From an uncultured bacterium (GTDB lineage: Bacteria; Cloacimonadota; Cloacimonadia; Cloacimonadales; Cloacimonadaceae), in contig CALGPA010000054.1 in assembly GCA_937960795.1 (NCBI GenBank), forward strand, positions 1 through 25,411: a stretch of DNA of 25,411 bases, written 5' to 3'. This document shows, one piece after another, positions 1-7,105 of the stretch (its first letter is position 1; each line of letters starts with the position of its first letter). Made by a program: the position numbers and the translations under genes. Under the pieces are notes generated by a model that was not told the DNA's origin, did not search any database, and worked only from the letters and a program-made list of their open reading frames with translations.

Positions 1-88
1 TAAGTCCTTATTTTCTCACCGCTTGCACGCTCGACCGGTGAGCGAGGGGTGAGGGGGGCATGAGCCGCCCCTATTTTGCAAGCACTTA
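1..88 (+). repeat. 88-bp palindromic repeat, copy A
   Basis: This segment matches 13390-13477 at 80 of 88 positions without gaps, in the same orientation. Its ends form an imperfect inverted repeat (TAAGTCCTT against AAGCACTTA, 8 of 9). Inside are nested inverted repeats: CTCACCGCT against AGGGGTGAG (one mismatch), enclosing CGCTC against GAGCG around the palindrome ACCGGT. It is non-coding and lies beyond the terminator of the DUF3078-like gene. The window begins at its first base, so the left boundary and any target duplication cannot be seen. It resembles a REP/MITE-type element or a structured RNA; I do not recognise the family. Confidence 0.8.
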
Positions 89-151
89 CGAGCCTGTTTT
101 TGGCTGGAATCAAGATTAAAATCTGTTTTGGAATGCTTAGGGATCGCGCGG

Positions 152-185
152 AAAAAATAAAAGGCGGAGCGAGAAATGCTCCGCC
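152..185 (-). terminator. Rho-independent terminator of the DUF3078-like gene
   Basis: A perfect 8-bp stem (GGCGGAGC with GCTCCGCC, 163-185) with a 7-nt loop is followed on the minus strand by the T-rich run TTTTATTTTTT. It sits about 20 bases after the stop codon of the minus-strand gene at 206-1093. Confidence 0.9.
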
Positions 186-205
186 AGGAAGAATGTGATC
201 AATGA

Positions 206-1093
206 TTAAAATAGGTTGTAGTTAAATCCCAAGCCCAGCATCTGCTTCCACTGGACATCTTCATCTTGTTCTTTGTCATAGCGAAATTCTAGGATGAAGC
301 TGGCATTTACTATTCCAAAAAGCTTGGTCGTGAGACTGTTTTCCCAGACCAGATCGGCGGCTTTCCAGTCGTCATTTGGCAAGTCATCGGATTCGGAATT
401 GAATAGCGCTTGATAGATGTGCAGTCTGCTTCTGAGTGTGCTCTGCAGGGGAGCATGGATGTTTTTGCGTAATTGAGCGATGAACTCAGCACCGCCATCC
501 ATTGTGGTGTTGCTTTCTTTGACGAAGTCTGTGCCATCAAAGACATATTCATCCCGATTAAGATTTTGCCTGAAAGCGGCACCCAGTCGAGCGGAGAGGC
601 GCGTGTCTTCCCCATCGATGAAGCTGCGCATTATGCCGGCACTTTCTGTAAAGAGCATGGGATTGACAAATCTGGTGTTATCCATATCTTCTTGGCTGAG
701 ATCCAAAAATTGGGACTGCATTCTGCCTGCTACATATGGATCTACCCAAGTTTGGAGCGTGAAGCGCCAGAGACTTTCAAGGTCGATCTTGTCGGTGCTT
801 TTGTCTGGTGCTTCCCAATATTTGTCACCATTGGCATCGGTCTTTTGAAGATGCGTCTGCCCAAAAGCGAGCTGCAGGGTATTGCTATTGAGCAGCCATT
901 CTTTGAGTTGTTTTTCCAAGCTGGAATTTGAGGTGGCCAGCCAGGTGATGTTGCTGAGTTCTGTTCCTGCCCAGTTGTCGCTAAAAGCGCTTTGTGAGAG
1001 TGACAGGTTGACATCCGATTCGAGCTTCCAGCCTTCAGCATGGATAGCCATTGCCAATAGACTGAGACTGATGAGAATCAAGATCTTCTTCAT
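206..1093 (-). CDS. DUF3078-like exported protein
   Basis: The 295-residue product begins with a typical signal peptide (MKKILILISLSLLAMAIHA, cleavage near residue 19). The mature N-terminus, with residues LSLSQSAFSDNWAG followed by repeated polar and aromatic segments, resembles DUF3078 proteins of Bacteroidetes and relatives, which are predicted outer-membrane or surface proteins. Alternating hydrophobic stretches and the final aromatic residue (GLGFNYNLF) fit a small outer-membrane beta barrel. No catalytic motif is visible and the function is unknown. An AAGGAG ribosome site stands about 8 bases before the ATG, and a strong terminator follows the stop. The gene appears monocistronic, with a long leader if the promoter at 1214-1241 is right. 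The family assignment is from recall of sequence pattern. Confidence 0.75.
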   Translation of the reverse strand: MKKILILISLSLLAMAIHAEGWKLESDVNLSLSQSAFSDNWAGTELSNITWLATSNSSLEKQLKEWLLNSNTLQLAFGQTHLQKTDANGDKYWEAPDKSTDKIDLESLWRFTLQTWVDPYVAGRMQSQFLDLSQEDMDNTRFVNPMLFTESAGIMRSFIDGEDTRLSARLGAAFRQNLNRDEYVFDGTDFVKESNTTMDGGAEFIAQLRKNIHAPLQSTLRSRLHIYQALFNSESDDLPNDDWKAADLVWENSLTTKLFGIVNASFILEFRYDKEQDEDVQWKQMLGLGFNYNLF

Positions 1094-1430
1094 AGTTTTT
1101 CTCCTTTATATAGATCTAAGAGAGCTGAGGCATCTGCATTGGCGTCCTCCACTTGTGACTTGCGGATCCCAATCTCTCAGAACGTCATAAATCTGTATGT
1201 AACAGATATTATTATAATAGTCAATATCCCATTTCTGGCAAGTATTAGAAAAGGCAGGACAGCCTGACGGCTTTTTTTGCCGAAACATTTTTGGTGAGTT
1301 TGTCGGCGATTGAGATGGGGTTTTCGCGAAGGAAATCTCATAATGTGATGCATGGCATGATAATTGCAATTGACAAAATAAGCATTATCACACAAATTGT
1401 AAAAAAAGATATCATAAACAGAGGTACGCA
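1094..1430. other. Divergent intergenic region
   Basis: These 337 bases separate the minus-strand DUF3078-like gene from the plus-strand M20-dapB-dapF operon. I see no gene. On the minus strand an AT-rich promoter candidate lies at 1214-1241. On the plus strand a perfect -35-like TTGACA stands at 1370-1375, but no convincing -10 box follows at 16-18 bases (the candidates are ACAAAT and AAATTG), so the operon start site is uncertain. A short AGCC/GGCT hairpin followed by seven Ts near 1270-1290 is too small to call a terminator. Confidence 0.5.
1214..1241 (-). promoter_or_regulatory. Candidate promoter of the DUF3078-like gene
   Basis: On the minus strand TTGCCA (1241-1236) is followed after 16 bases by TATTAT (1219-1214), overlapping a TATAAT at 1216-1211. 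This would give a leader of roughly 110 nt before the ATG at 1093. An overlapping TTGACT at 1224-1219 is an alternative -35 box but has a poorer -10. Confidence 0.35.
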
Positions 1431-2549
1431 ATGCAAAATGACGTAATCAGCAAGTTTCTGCGCCTAGTGGCGATTGATAGTGAATCCCTCAACGAGCGTG
1501 GTATGATAGACGTTCTGAAAGCCGACCTGGCGGATCTTGACGCCGAGATCTTTGAAGACGATTGTCACACCAAGACCGGAGGAAATGCAGGCAATCTATA
1601 TGCTTTTATTCCAGGTAAGATAGCCAAAGATCCAATCCTGCTCTGCGCTCATGTCGATACGGTCAAGCCCGGCAATGGGGTCAAAGCCAAGATTGAAGGC
1701 GATAGTATCGTCACCGATGGTACTACGATCCTCGGAGCCGATGATAAATCCGGAATTGCCGAGATTATGACCGCGGTCAAACGCATCAAAGACAGCGGGA
1801 TCGACCATGCTCCGATCGAGATCCTCTTCACGGTCAGCGAAGAGATCGGTCTTTTGGGAGCAAAAGGTTTTGACAAATCTCGCATCAAGTCTGCCTTCGG
1901 TTATGCTTTTGACACCCACGTGGTGGGAGAATTGGTGACCGGAGCGCCCTCGCAAAACAGTTGGGAAGCTGTGGTACACGGACGTGAATCGCACGCCGGG
2001 GTCGCCCCTGAGAAAGGGCTCAATGCCATTCGCATCGCATCTGAAGCAATCTGTGTCATGCCCATGGGCAGGATCGATCATGAGACTACCTGCAATCTCG
2101 GCGAGATCAAAGGCGGAGAAGCCACTAATATCGTGCCCAATAAGGTCTGCCTTTATGGCGAGGTGCGAAGTCATGATCATGCAAAGCTTGAGAAAGTGAC
2201 CAATGAGATTCGTCAGAGCCTGGAGACGACCATCGCTAAATATGCCGATCAAGGCGCTAAGCTGGATTTTGTCTGCAACACCGAGTACAAAGCTTTTAGT
2301 GTGCCGGAAGAGGCGGATGTAGTTCAATTGGCGAAGACTGCGCTGCGCAATCTTGACATTCCCTTCACCGTCGGACGTGGCGGTGGCGGCAGTGATGCAA
2401 ATATCATCTTTGCCGGAGGGATCCCAATGATCATCGTTGGCACCGGAATGGAGCAAGTGCACACCGTGAATGAACGCATCCGAATCGACGAGTTGCACAG
2501 AGGTGCTGATTTTGTGACTGAGCTGATCCGGCTCCACAGCAGCAATTGA
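1431..2549 (+). CDS. M20 family metallopeptidase, peptidase T-like
   Basis: The 372-residue product is a cytosolic di-zinc M20 hydrolase of the PepT-like group, which removes N-terminal residues from short peptides or hydrolyses related amide bonds. Metal-site positions are intact: H74 and D76 in CAHVDT, D104 in GADDKSG, E137-E138 in VSEEIG, D161 in AFDTH and H344 in EQVHTVNE. The inserted dimerisation domain (about residues 180-290) includes GRESHAG. It is the first gene of an operon; dapB starts one base after its stop. Because the downstream genes are diaminopimelate enzymes, it might act as a DapE-like or acetyl-DAP deacylase rather than a general peptidase, but the sequence pattern favours the PepT-like group and the substrate cannot be read from sequence. 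Confidence 0.88.
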   Translation: MQNDVISKFLRLVAIDSESLNERGMIDVLKADLADLDAEIFEDDCHTKTGGNAGNLYAFIPGKIAKDPILLCAHVDTVKPGNGVKAKIEGDSIVTDGTTILGADDKSGIAEIMTAVKRIKDSGIDHAPIEILFTVSEEIGLLGAKGFDKSRIKSAFGYAFDTHVVGELVTGAPSQNSWEAVVHGRESHAGVAPEKGLNAIRIASEAICVMPMGRIDHETTCNLGEIKGGEATNIVPNKVCLYGEVRSHDHAKLEKVTNEIRQSLETTIAKYADQGAKLDFVCNTEYKAFSVPEEADVVQLAKTALRNLDIPFTVGRGGGGSDANIIFAGGIPMIIVGTGMEQVHTVNERIRIDELHRGADFVTELIRLHSSN

Positions 2550-2550
2550 C

Positions 2551-3297
2551 ATGCTCAAGATCTGTCTGATCGGTTATGGGAAAATGGGCAAGATGATCGA
2601 GCAGCTTGCCCCGGAGAAAGGATGTGAGATCGTCAGCATCATCGATCCTAAGGGGCAAGATCATCATGCGGAGATCACTCGCCAGAGCCTGGCTGGGGCA
2701 GATATTGCCATTGATTTCAGCCATCCGTCCGCGGTGATGAGCAATCTTGACAAGCTAATCAAGCAGGGGCAAAGCTCCGTGATTGGCACCACGGGTTGGC
2801 ATGAGCATCTGCAAGATATCAAGCTCCAAGCTGGCAAGCAAGACATGGGCTTGCTTTATGGATCAAACTTCTCTTTGGGCATGAATCTTTTTTCCAGATT
2901 AGTCGCCGGCGCCGTCGAGATCTTTGACAGCTTTGATGATTATGACCTTCTGGCATGGGAAAAACATCACGCTCAAAAGGCGGATAGCCCATCCGGCACT
3001 GCAATCGAGCTGGCGCAACTCATCCTGCAAAAAAGCAGCCGCAAAGACAGCGTCGTCTGGGACAAGCTGGATCGGAGACCTCAAGCAAGCGAGCTTCACT
3101 TTGCCAGCATTCGCGGCGGCAAGATCCCCGGCACCCACGCTTTGGCATTTGATAGCGAGATGGACACAATCGAGCTGAGCCACGTGGTCAGAAGCCGCGC
3201 GACCTTTGCCGTCGGCGCGCTTTTAGCGGCTAAGTGGCTGCATGGAAAACAGGGTGTTTACAGCTTTCAAGACATGCTTTCCGAGATCCTATGTTGA
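2551..3297 (+). CDS. dapB: 4-hydroxy-tetrahydrodipicolinate reductase
   Basis: This 248-residue cytosolic enzyme reduces 4-hydroxy-tetrahydrodipicolinate with NAD(P)H in the diaminopimelate/lysine pathway. The N-terminal Rossmann motif is GYGKMG (residues 8-13), and the dinucleotide-binding segment IGTTGW is at 78-83. The catalytic signature EKHHAQKADSPSGT (137-150) contains H139, H140 and K143, equivalent to the proton donor and lysine of the E. coli enzyme. Length is slightly below the usual 265-275 residues. The ATG follows the upstream stop by one base and the 3' end overlaps dapF by seven bases (ATGTTGA), which implies translational coupling. No dapA, dapD or dapL is in the window. Confidence 0.95.
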   Translation: MLKICLIGYGKMGKMIEQLAPEKGCEIVSIIDPKGQDHHAEITRQSLAGADIAIDFSHPSAVMSNLDKLIKQGQSSVIGTTGWHEHLQDIKLQAGKQDMGLLYGSNFSLGMNLFSRLVAGAVEIFDSFDDYDLLAWEKHHAQKADSPSGTAIELAQLILQKSSRKDSVVWDKLDRRPQASELHFASIRGGKIPGTHALAFDSEMDTIELSHVVRSRATFAVGALLAAKWLHGKQGVYSFQDMLSEILC

Positions 3298-4073
3298 TAC
3301 CATTTACCAAGATGCACGCCCAAGGCAATGACTTTGTGTTCATTGATCTCATTGCCGATCCTTTCGAGATAATGAACCCGGAGGCACTGGCAAAAGAGAT
3401 CTGCGCTCGGCACTTTGGCGTAGGCGCGGATGGATTGGTCTTGATCGAGCCCGCATCTGAAGCTGACGCTCGCATGATCATCTTCAATTCCGACGGCTCG
3501 CGCGCTGAGATGTGTGGCTCCGCCCTCCGCTGTGTGGCAAGCTTACTGTTTCGGAAGAGTAACAAAGATATGCTCCTCATCCAGACGGATTCAGGCATCA
3601 AGACTGCCGAAGTGGAGGCTGGCGACATAGTAGTCAATCTGGGCAAAGCAAACATCCTCCACCAAGATCTCAAAGTCGAAGGCTTTATTGGTGACCTGGT
3701 GGACATTGGCAATCCCCATTTCATCATCTTTTGTGCTGATCTCGAGGGTGATCCGCATCTGAGATATGGCGCAATGATCGAAAACCACCCCAGCTTTGCG
3801 GCAAGCGTAAATGTCCACTTTGTGGAAATCCTTGATCGCCAGCATATGCGCATGAAGATCTGGGAAAATGCAGTTGGGGCGACCTTGGCTTGCGGCACAG
3901 GCGCCGCATCTTCAGTTTTCGCCGGGATTGGGAAAAACCTGTTGGATCCCACCGTTGAAGTTGAGCTTCCGGGCGGCAGTGTCCGCATCAGATATGAGCA
4001 AGTCTCAGGTGATCTATACCTCATCGGAGATGTCTTTGAAGTCTTTACGGGAATCTATCCATGGAAAATCTAG
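3291..4073 (+). CDS. dapF: Diaminopimelate epimerase family protein with altered active site
   Basis: This 260-residue member of the DapF fold family would interconvert LL- and meso-diaminopimelate. I chose the ATG at 3291, overlapping the dapB stop, because the protein then begins MLIPFTKMHAQGNDF like the family; an upstream ATG at 3234 lies within dapB. Both catalytic cysteines are present: C75 in EMCGSALRC and C201 in LACGTGAAS. Substrate contacts N13, N66, N141, N174 and E192 are also present. However, the usual CGNG is CGSA (S77, A78), and the usual ERGxGET before the second cysteine is ENAVGAT, so the arginine that binds the distal carboxylate in the H. influenzae enzyme (Arg209) is asparagine N193. 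Operon position supports a diaminopimelate role, but specificity may differ. Confidence 0.88.
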   Translation: MLIPFTKMHAQGNDFVFIDLIADPFEIMNPEALAKEICARHFGVGADGLVLIEPASEADARMIIFNSDGSRAEMCGSALRCVASLLFRKSNKDMLLIQTDSGIKTAEVEAGDIVVNLGKANILHQDLKVEGFIGDLVDIGNPHFIIFCADLEGDPHLRYGAMIENHPSFAASVNVHFVEILDRQHMRMKIWENAVGATLACGTGAASSVFAGIGKNLLDPTVEVELPGGSVRIRYEQVSGDLYLIGDVFEVFTGIYPWKI

Positions 4074-4669
4074 GGAGATACTTTCTGGAGCTTCGTCAGA
4101 CGCGAGGAATCTCATATGAGAAGATCTTAGACGACATCATGATCCCTCAGGGTAAGATCCAAGCCATCGAAGATAATCGGTTCTATGACCTGGGAAATTA
4201 TGGCATGGTGAAGGTCTTGGTCTATAACTATGCCCGCTATCTGGAAGCGGATCTGGCCATGGTGATGGCTGAGCTGAAGATACTTATGCCGGAAACGACA
4301 AAGAAGGATTTTGTCCCACATAGAACTCTCAAAGAAAAGAAGATCATGCTCTCCACAAACTTTTTGTGGATGGTGGGGATATTTGTCATAGCTGCCATTT
4401 TAGGCTCCATCCTGCTACATTCCTATAAACAAGGACTCTTGGTAGCGCCGGATTTCTTTGCCAAAGATGCTGAAAAACAGGAGACTAGCGTGACCAGAGA
4501 TGAGCCTGAGCGCCCCGATAGCCTGCGCATCCGCATGCGTGTCCTGAGCGAAACTATCCCTTCAAATGACTTCGCAGGCGACCAGGAGAAAGATCGTGCT
4601 TTCCACGACAATACTGACTATTTGGGCGAGATATTGGGTGAAAGTGTGGTAAATGTGGGGATTAATTAG
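4061..4669 (+). CDS. RodZ-like helix-turn-helix membrane protein
   Basis: The 202-residue product has an N-terminal helix-turn-helix of the RodZ/HTH_25 type (residues 3-72, including LRQTRGISYEKILDD, IQAIEDNRFYDL and VYNYARYLEAD). A basic linker follows, then one transmembrane helix (about 101-119, FLWMVGIFVIAAILGSILL), and a polar tail of about 80 residues outside the membrane. RodZ links MreB filaments to the envelope and affects rod shape. Here the tail is short and I see no typical RodZ C-terminal beta domain, so it may be a reduced RodZ or another membrane-anchored HTH protein. Its start overlaps the dapF end by 13 bases, making it the last gene of the operon. No hairpin terminator is visible before the convergent tRNA genes. 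Confidence 0.75.
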   Translation: MENLGRYFLELRQTRGISYEKILDDIMIPQGKIQAIEDNRFYDLGNYGMVKVLVYNYARYLEADLAMVMAELKILMPETTKKDFVPHRTLKEKKIMLSTNFLWMVGIFVIAAILGSILLHSYKQGLLVAPDFFAKDAEKQETSVTRDEPERPDSLRIRMRVLSETIPSNDFAGDQEKDRAFHDNTDYLGEILGESVVNVGIN

Positions 4670-4680
4670 GGCAAAAAAAA

Positions 4681-4756
4681 TGGCATCCCGTAGGGGAATC
4701 GAACCCCTGTTGCGTGACTGAGAATCACGAGTCCTAGGCCACTAGACGAACGGGAC
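4681..4756 (-). tRNA. tRNA-Glu(CTC)
   Basis: A 76-nt cloverleaf with encoded CCA. The anticodon arm is CGTGA-TTCTCAG-TCACG, giving anticodon CTC. The D arm is GTC/GAC, and the T arm AGGGG-TTCGATT-CCCCT is canonical. The acceptor stem GTCCCGT/ACGGGAT has a G1-U72 wobble as its first pair, whereas the neighbouring tRNA-Glu(TTC) has G1-C72. The discriminator is G. It is the third gene of a Lys-Glu-Glu cluster, and a run of eight Ts follows CCA directly on the minus strand. Confidence 0.95.
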
Positions 4757-4805
4757 GCATATCATTTGGGAGAACAAACTCCCGGATACTGCTTCAGAAT
4801 GTATT

Positions 4806-4880
4806 TGGCGACCCCTAGGGGAATCGAACCCCTCTTGCAAGAATGAAAATCTTGAGTCCTAACCGATAGACGAAGGGGTC
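4806..4880 (-). tRNA. tRNA-Glu(TTC)
   Basis: A 75-nt cloverleaf with encoded CCA. The acceptor is GACCCCT/AGGGGTC and the anticodon arm CAAGA-TTTTCAT-TCTTG, giving anticodon TTC. The discriminator is G. This is the middle gene of the minus-strand cluster and the standard glutamate acceptor. Confidence 0.96.
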
Positions 4881-4890
4881 GCAAAACATC

Positions 4891-4965
4891 TGGTGATCCA
4901 GGATGGGATCGAACCATCGACTCTCTGCTTAAAAGGCAGATACTCTACCGCTGAGTTACTGGACC
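4891..4965 (-). tRNA. tRNA-Lys(TTT)
   Basis: A 75-nt cloverleaf with encoded CCA. The acceptor is GGTCCAG/CTGGATC with one G-U pair and discriminator A. The anticodon arm TCTGC-CTTTTAA-GCAGA gives anticodon TTT. It is the first gene of the cluster, about 15 nt after the predicted transcription start. Confidence 0.96.
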
Positions 4966-4986
4966 TGAAAATCTCTATGTTTGATC

Positions 4987-5015
4987 ATCAGATTTGGTCG
5001 ACGCTTTTTTGTCAA
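4987..5015 (-). promoter_or_regulatory. Promoter of the Lys-Glu-Glu tRNA cluster
   Basis: On the minus strand a perfect TTGACA (5015-5010) is followed after 17 bases by TCTGAT (4992-4987). The block TTGACAAAAAAGCG here recurs exactly in front of the tRNA at 21381-21456. The predicted start lies about 15 nt before tRNA-Lys. Confidence 0.65.
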
Positions 5016-5137
5016 GGAAAAAATAGCACTATCTCCAAGAGAGCAAGGCTATCTTGCGCTTGAACAAAAAGATACATGCTCGCCGCTGAGGCTGCCTACT
5101 AAGACGAGGAGCCTCAATCTGAGCGCTGCCAATCGCT

Positions 5138-6856
5138 TTATTCTACATTACACAATTGACACGCATTTAGCTCACTCTTGATCGCTGCCCAGATATAGCG
5201 GCTATCCCTGCTGGTGACCATGTTCCTGGCCTTGTTGCGATCACGCATGGCCGTGGCAATGCTCTGGAGGATCTGCAATTGAGCATTTGGAGACTCCTTG
5301 GGCGTGATCACCAGGATCACCAAGCGCACCAGATTTCCATCCGGGCTATCCCATTCCAATCCCTGTCTGGTATGGAAGACAAAGACATAGGACTTGTCCA
5401 AACCGTCCAAGCGTGCATGAGGAATCGCTACGGCGCGCCCCATGGCTGTGCTCATCTGTTCTTCGCGAAGCTGGATCTCGTGATAGATAGTGTCTCTTGA
5501 AATCTTGGTCTTCTGTGCCACGATATTGCTCATGTGATGCAGCATCTCATTGCGAGTGCGCCCGGCGGTGTCGATAAACACATCATCGACGCTGAAGATG
5601 ATATCATAGATGCTCTTCCTGAGTCTGCGCACTGCCTGAGATAGCCACGGGCCAAAGATGATGGTCGAGATGATGGCGGAAGCGATGATGCTCACCAGCA
5701 CCGTCTCAGAGATAAGGCCGCTGCTGTATGCCAACATACCCACGACGATATGCATCTGTCCGCCCGGTGTGTGTGAGATCGCTATTACGAGCAGATTGGA
5801 CTTATCTTGCCCGGACCACTTGGAACCGATGTAGGCTGCCACAAACCTGGCGGTAATGCCGATAAGGCTGATAATCATCACCAAGAACCAATCAAAATTG
5901 GCTATAAAGTCAAGATGGAGCCCAATATTGGCAAAAAAGATCGGAACAAAGATCGAGTAGACAAGGCGGTTAACGACAAAGCGGTCTTTTTCGCTGATGT
6001 GTGTAGCTTCCCCCAGGATCGTTCCGGCTATGAAGAAGCCAAACAAAGAGTGGATTCCGATCTGCAGAGTGACTGCTCCAAAAATAGCACCAACCACCAT
6101 GATGAAGGTGATCTTGAGTCCGGAGCTTTCTCCCGTCTTGTGATGGATGAAGGTCATGGCTTTGTCCACCACTTTCCGTAACAAGGTGAGACTGATGAAG
6201 GTAAATGCCAAAGTCAGCAAGACCAATCTGGCGACGAAGCCAATCTCCAAGGAGCCGTGAGCGAAGAGCCCCATGATGATGGTGAAGATCACCCATCCGG
6301 CGATGTCATTTATTGTTAACGCCGACAGGATCAAGAAGCCGACATCCGTCTTTAAGATATTCAGATCCCTAAGCCCTCGGATGGCAACGGGCAGGGCGCT
6401 GATAGTCATGATGGCTGCGATAAACAGACCAAAGAGAACCCTTTGAGAAGGATCAACCAGATAGTGGGACGGAAGAAAATAGATGGGAACAAAGCACAGC
6501 AATATCGGCAGGATGAGATCCACCGTTGAGAGCTTGACGGCGTCCTTGCGCTGCTGCCAGACACGAGAGAAATTGATCTCAAGCCCTGTCTCCATGAGGA
6601 GGAAGAAATTACCAAACCAGGCAATAGCTTCGAGCATAGACCTCTGAACGATATCATCGGGGAAAAGGTATGCATGCACCTCTGGGGCAAGCTTGCCCAA
6701 TATCGCCGGACCCAACATAATTCCGACCAAGAGCTCTGCGGTCACACTGGATTGTTTCATCTTCTCAAACAAGAATCCGGTGAACTTACAAAGCCCCAAA
6801 AGTAGGCCAAACTGGATTAAAAATAGCATTAAATGATGCTCAGTAATCGGTCCCAT
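5138..6856 (-). CDS. Cation/proton antiporter fused to a PTS EIIA domain
   Basis: The 572-residue protein has a CPA-type sodium/proton exchanger module (about residues 8-400, roughly 11-12 membrane helices). The ion-site helix reads SALTINDIAGW: an Asn-Asp pair, the form usually associated with electroneutral exchange, rather than Asp-Asp. After a linker comes a cytosolic PTS EIIA type-2 (fructose/nitrogen class) domain, about 425-560. Its phosphorylatable histidine is H480 in AVAIPHARL. The fusion suggests that transport is controlled by phosphotransferase state or nutrient status, which is inference. GGAG stands seven bases before the ATG, and a TATAAT lies at 6893-6888 on the minus strand. 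No other PTS gene is in the window, and no clear terminator follows (only a 7-bp TGAGGCT/AGCCTCA hairpin near 5090-5120 without a T-run). Confidence 0.9.
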   Translation of the reverse strand: MGPITEHHLMLFLIQFGLLLGLCKFTGFLFEKMKQSSVTAELLVGIMLGPAILGKLAPEVHAYLFPDDIVQRSMLEAIAWFGNFFLLMETGLEINFSRVWQQRKDAVKLSTVDLILPILLCFVPIYFLPSHYLVDPSQRVLFGLFIAAIMTISALPVAIRGLRDLNILKTDVGFLILSALTINDIAGWVIFTIIMGLFAHGSLEIGFVARLVLLTLAFTFISLTLLRKVVDKAMTFIHHKTGESSGLKITFIMVVGAIFGAVTLQIGIHSLFGFFIAGTILGEATHISEKDRFVVNRLVYSIFVPIFFANIGLHLDFIANFDWFLVMIISLIGITARFVAAYIGSKWSGQDKSNLLVIAISHTPGGQMHIVVGMLAYSSGLISETVLVSIIASAIISTIIFGPWLSQAVRRLRKSIYDIIFSVDDVFIDTAGRTRNEMLHHMSNIVAQKTKISRDTIYHEIQLREEQMSTAMGRAVAIPHARLDGLDKSYVFVFHTRQGLEWDSPDGNLVRLVILVITPKESPNAQLQILQSIATAMRDRNKARNMVTSRDSRYIWAAIKSELNACQLCNVE

Positions 6857-7045
6857 CGATTCTCCTAATATCTATGAATAGCATTCCATTATATCCGTAG
6901 AGCAAATTTGTGATACTTTACTGTCACAGTCAAGACATTTCTGCAGATCACCCCCAAAAAACCTTGCAGAGCCTGCCTCTGATCCCTCGCCTCAACGCTC
7001 TGATCCTGCTCTTGGGATGCCCTAGCGAGTTCCATGTCGCCGCCA

Positions 7046-7083
7046 TAAAAAAAAGCTTTGGCACCGCGAAGGGCACCAAAGCT
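7046..7083 (-). terminator. Terminator of the M14 peptidase gene
   Basis: A perfect 8-bp stem (AGCTTTGG with CCAAAGCT, 7054-7083) is followed on the minus strand by a run of about eight Ts. It lies just after the stop of the gene at 7106-9412. Confidence 0.88.
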
Positions 7084-7105
7084 CGTAATGATTCTCAGAC
7101 AGATA

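Noticed and set aside
1596..2558. 320-codon minus-strand open frame opposite the M20 gene
   Set aside because: It is fully antisense to a clearly conserved enzyme, resembles no family, and has no ribosome site.
3230..4024. 264-codon minus-strand open frame opposite dapF
   Set aside because: Antisense shadow of a recognised gene with no recognisable domain.
4981..5181. 66-codon plus-strand open frame
   Set aside because: It runs through the tRNA-cluster promoter and into the antiporter 3' end, and has no family resemblance.
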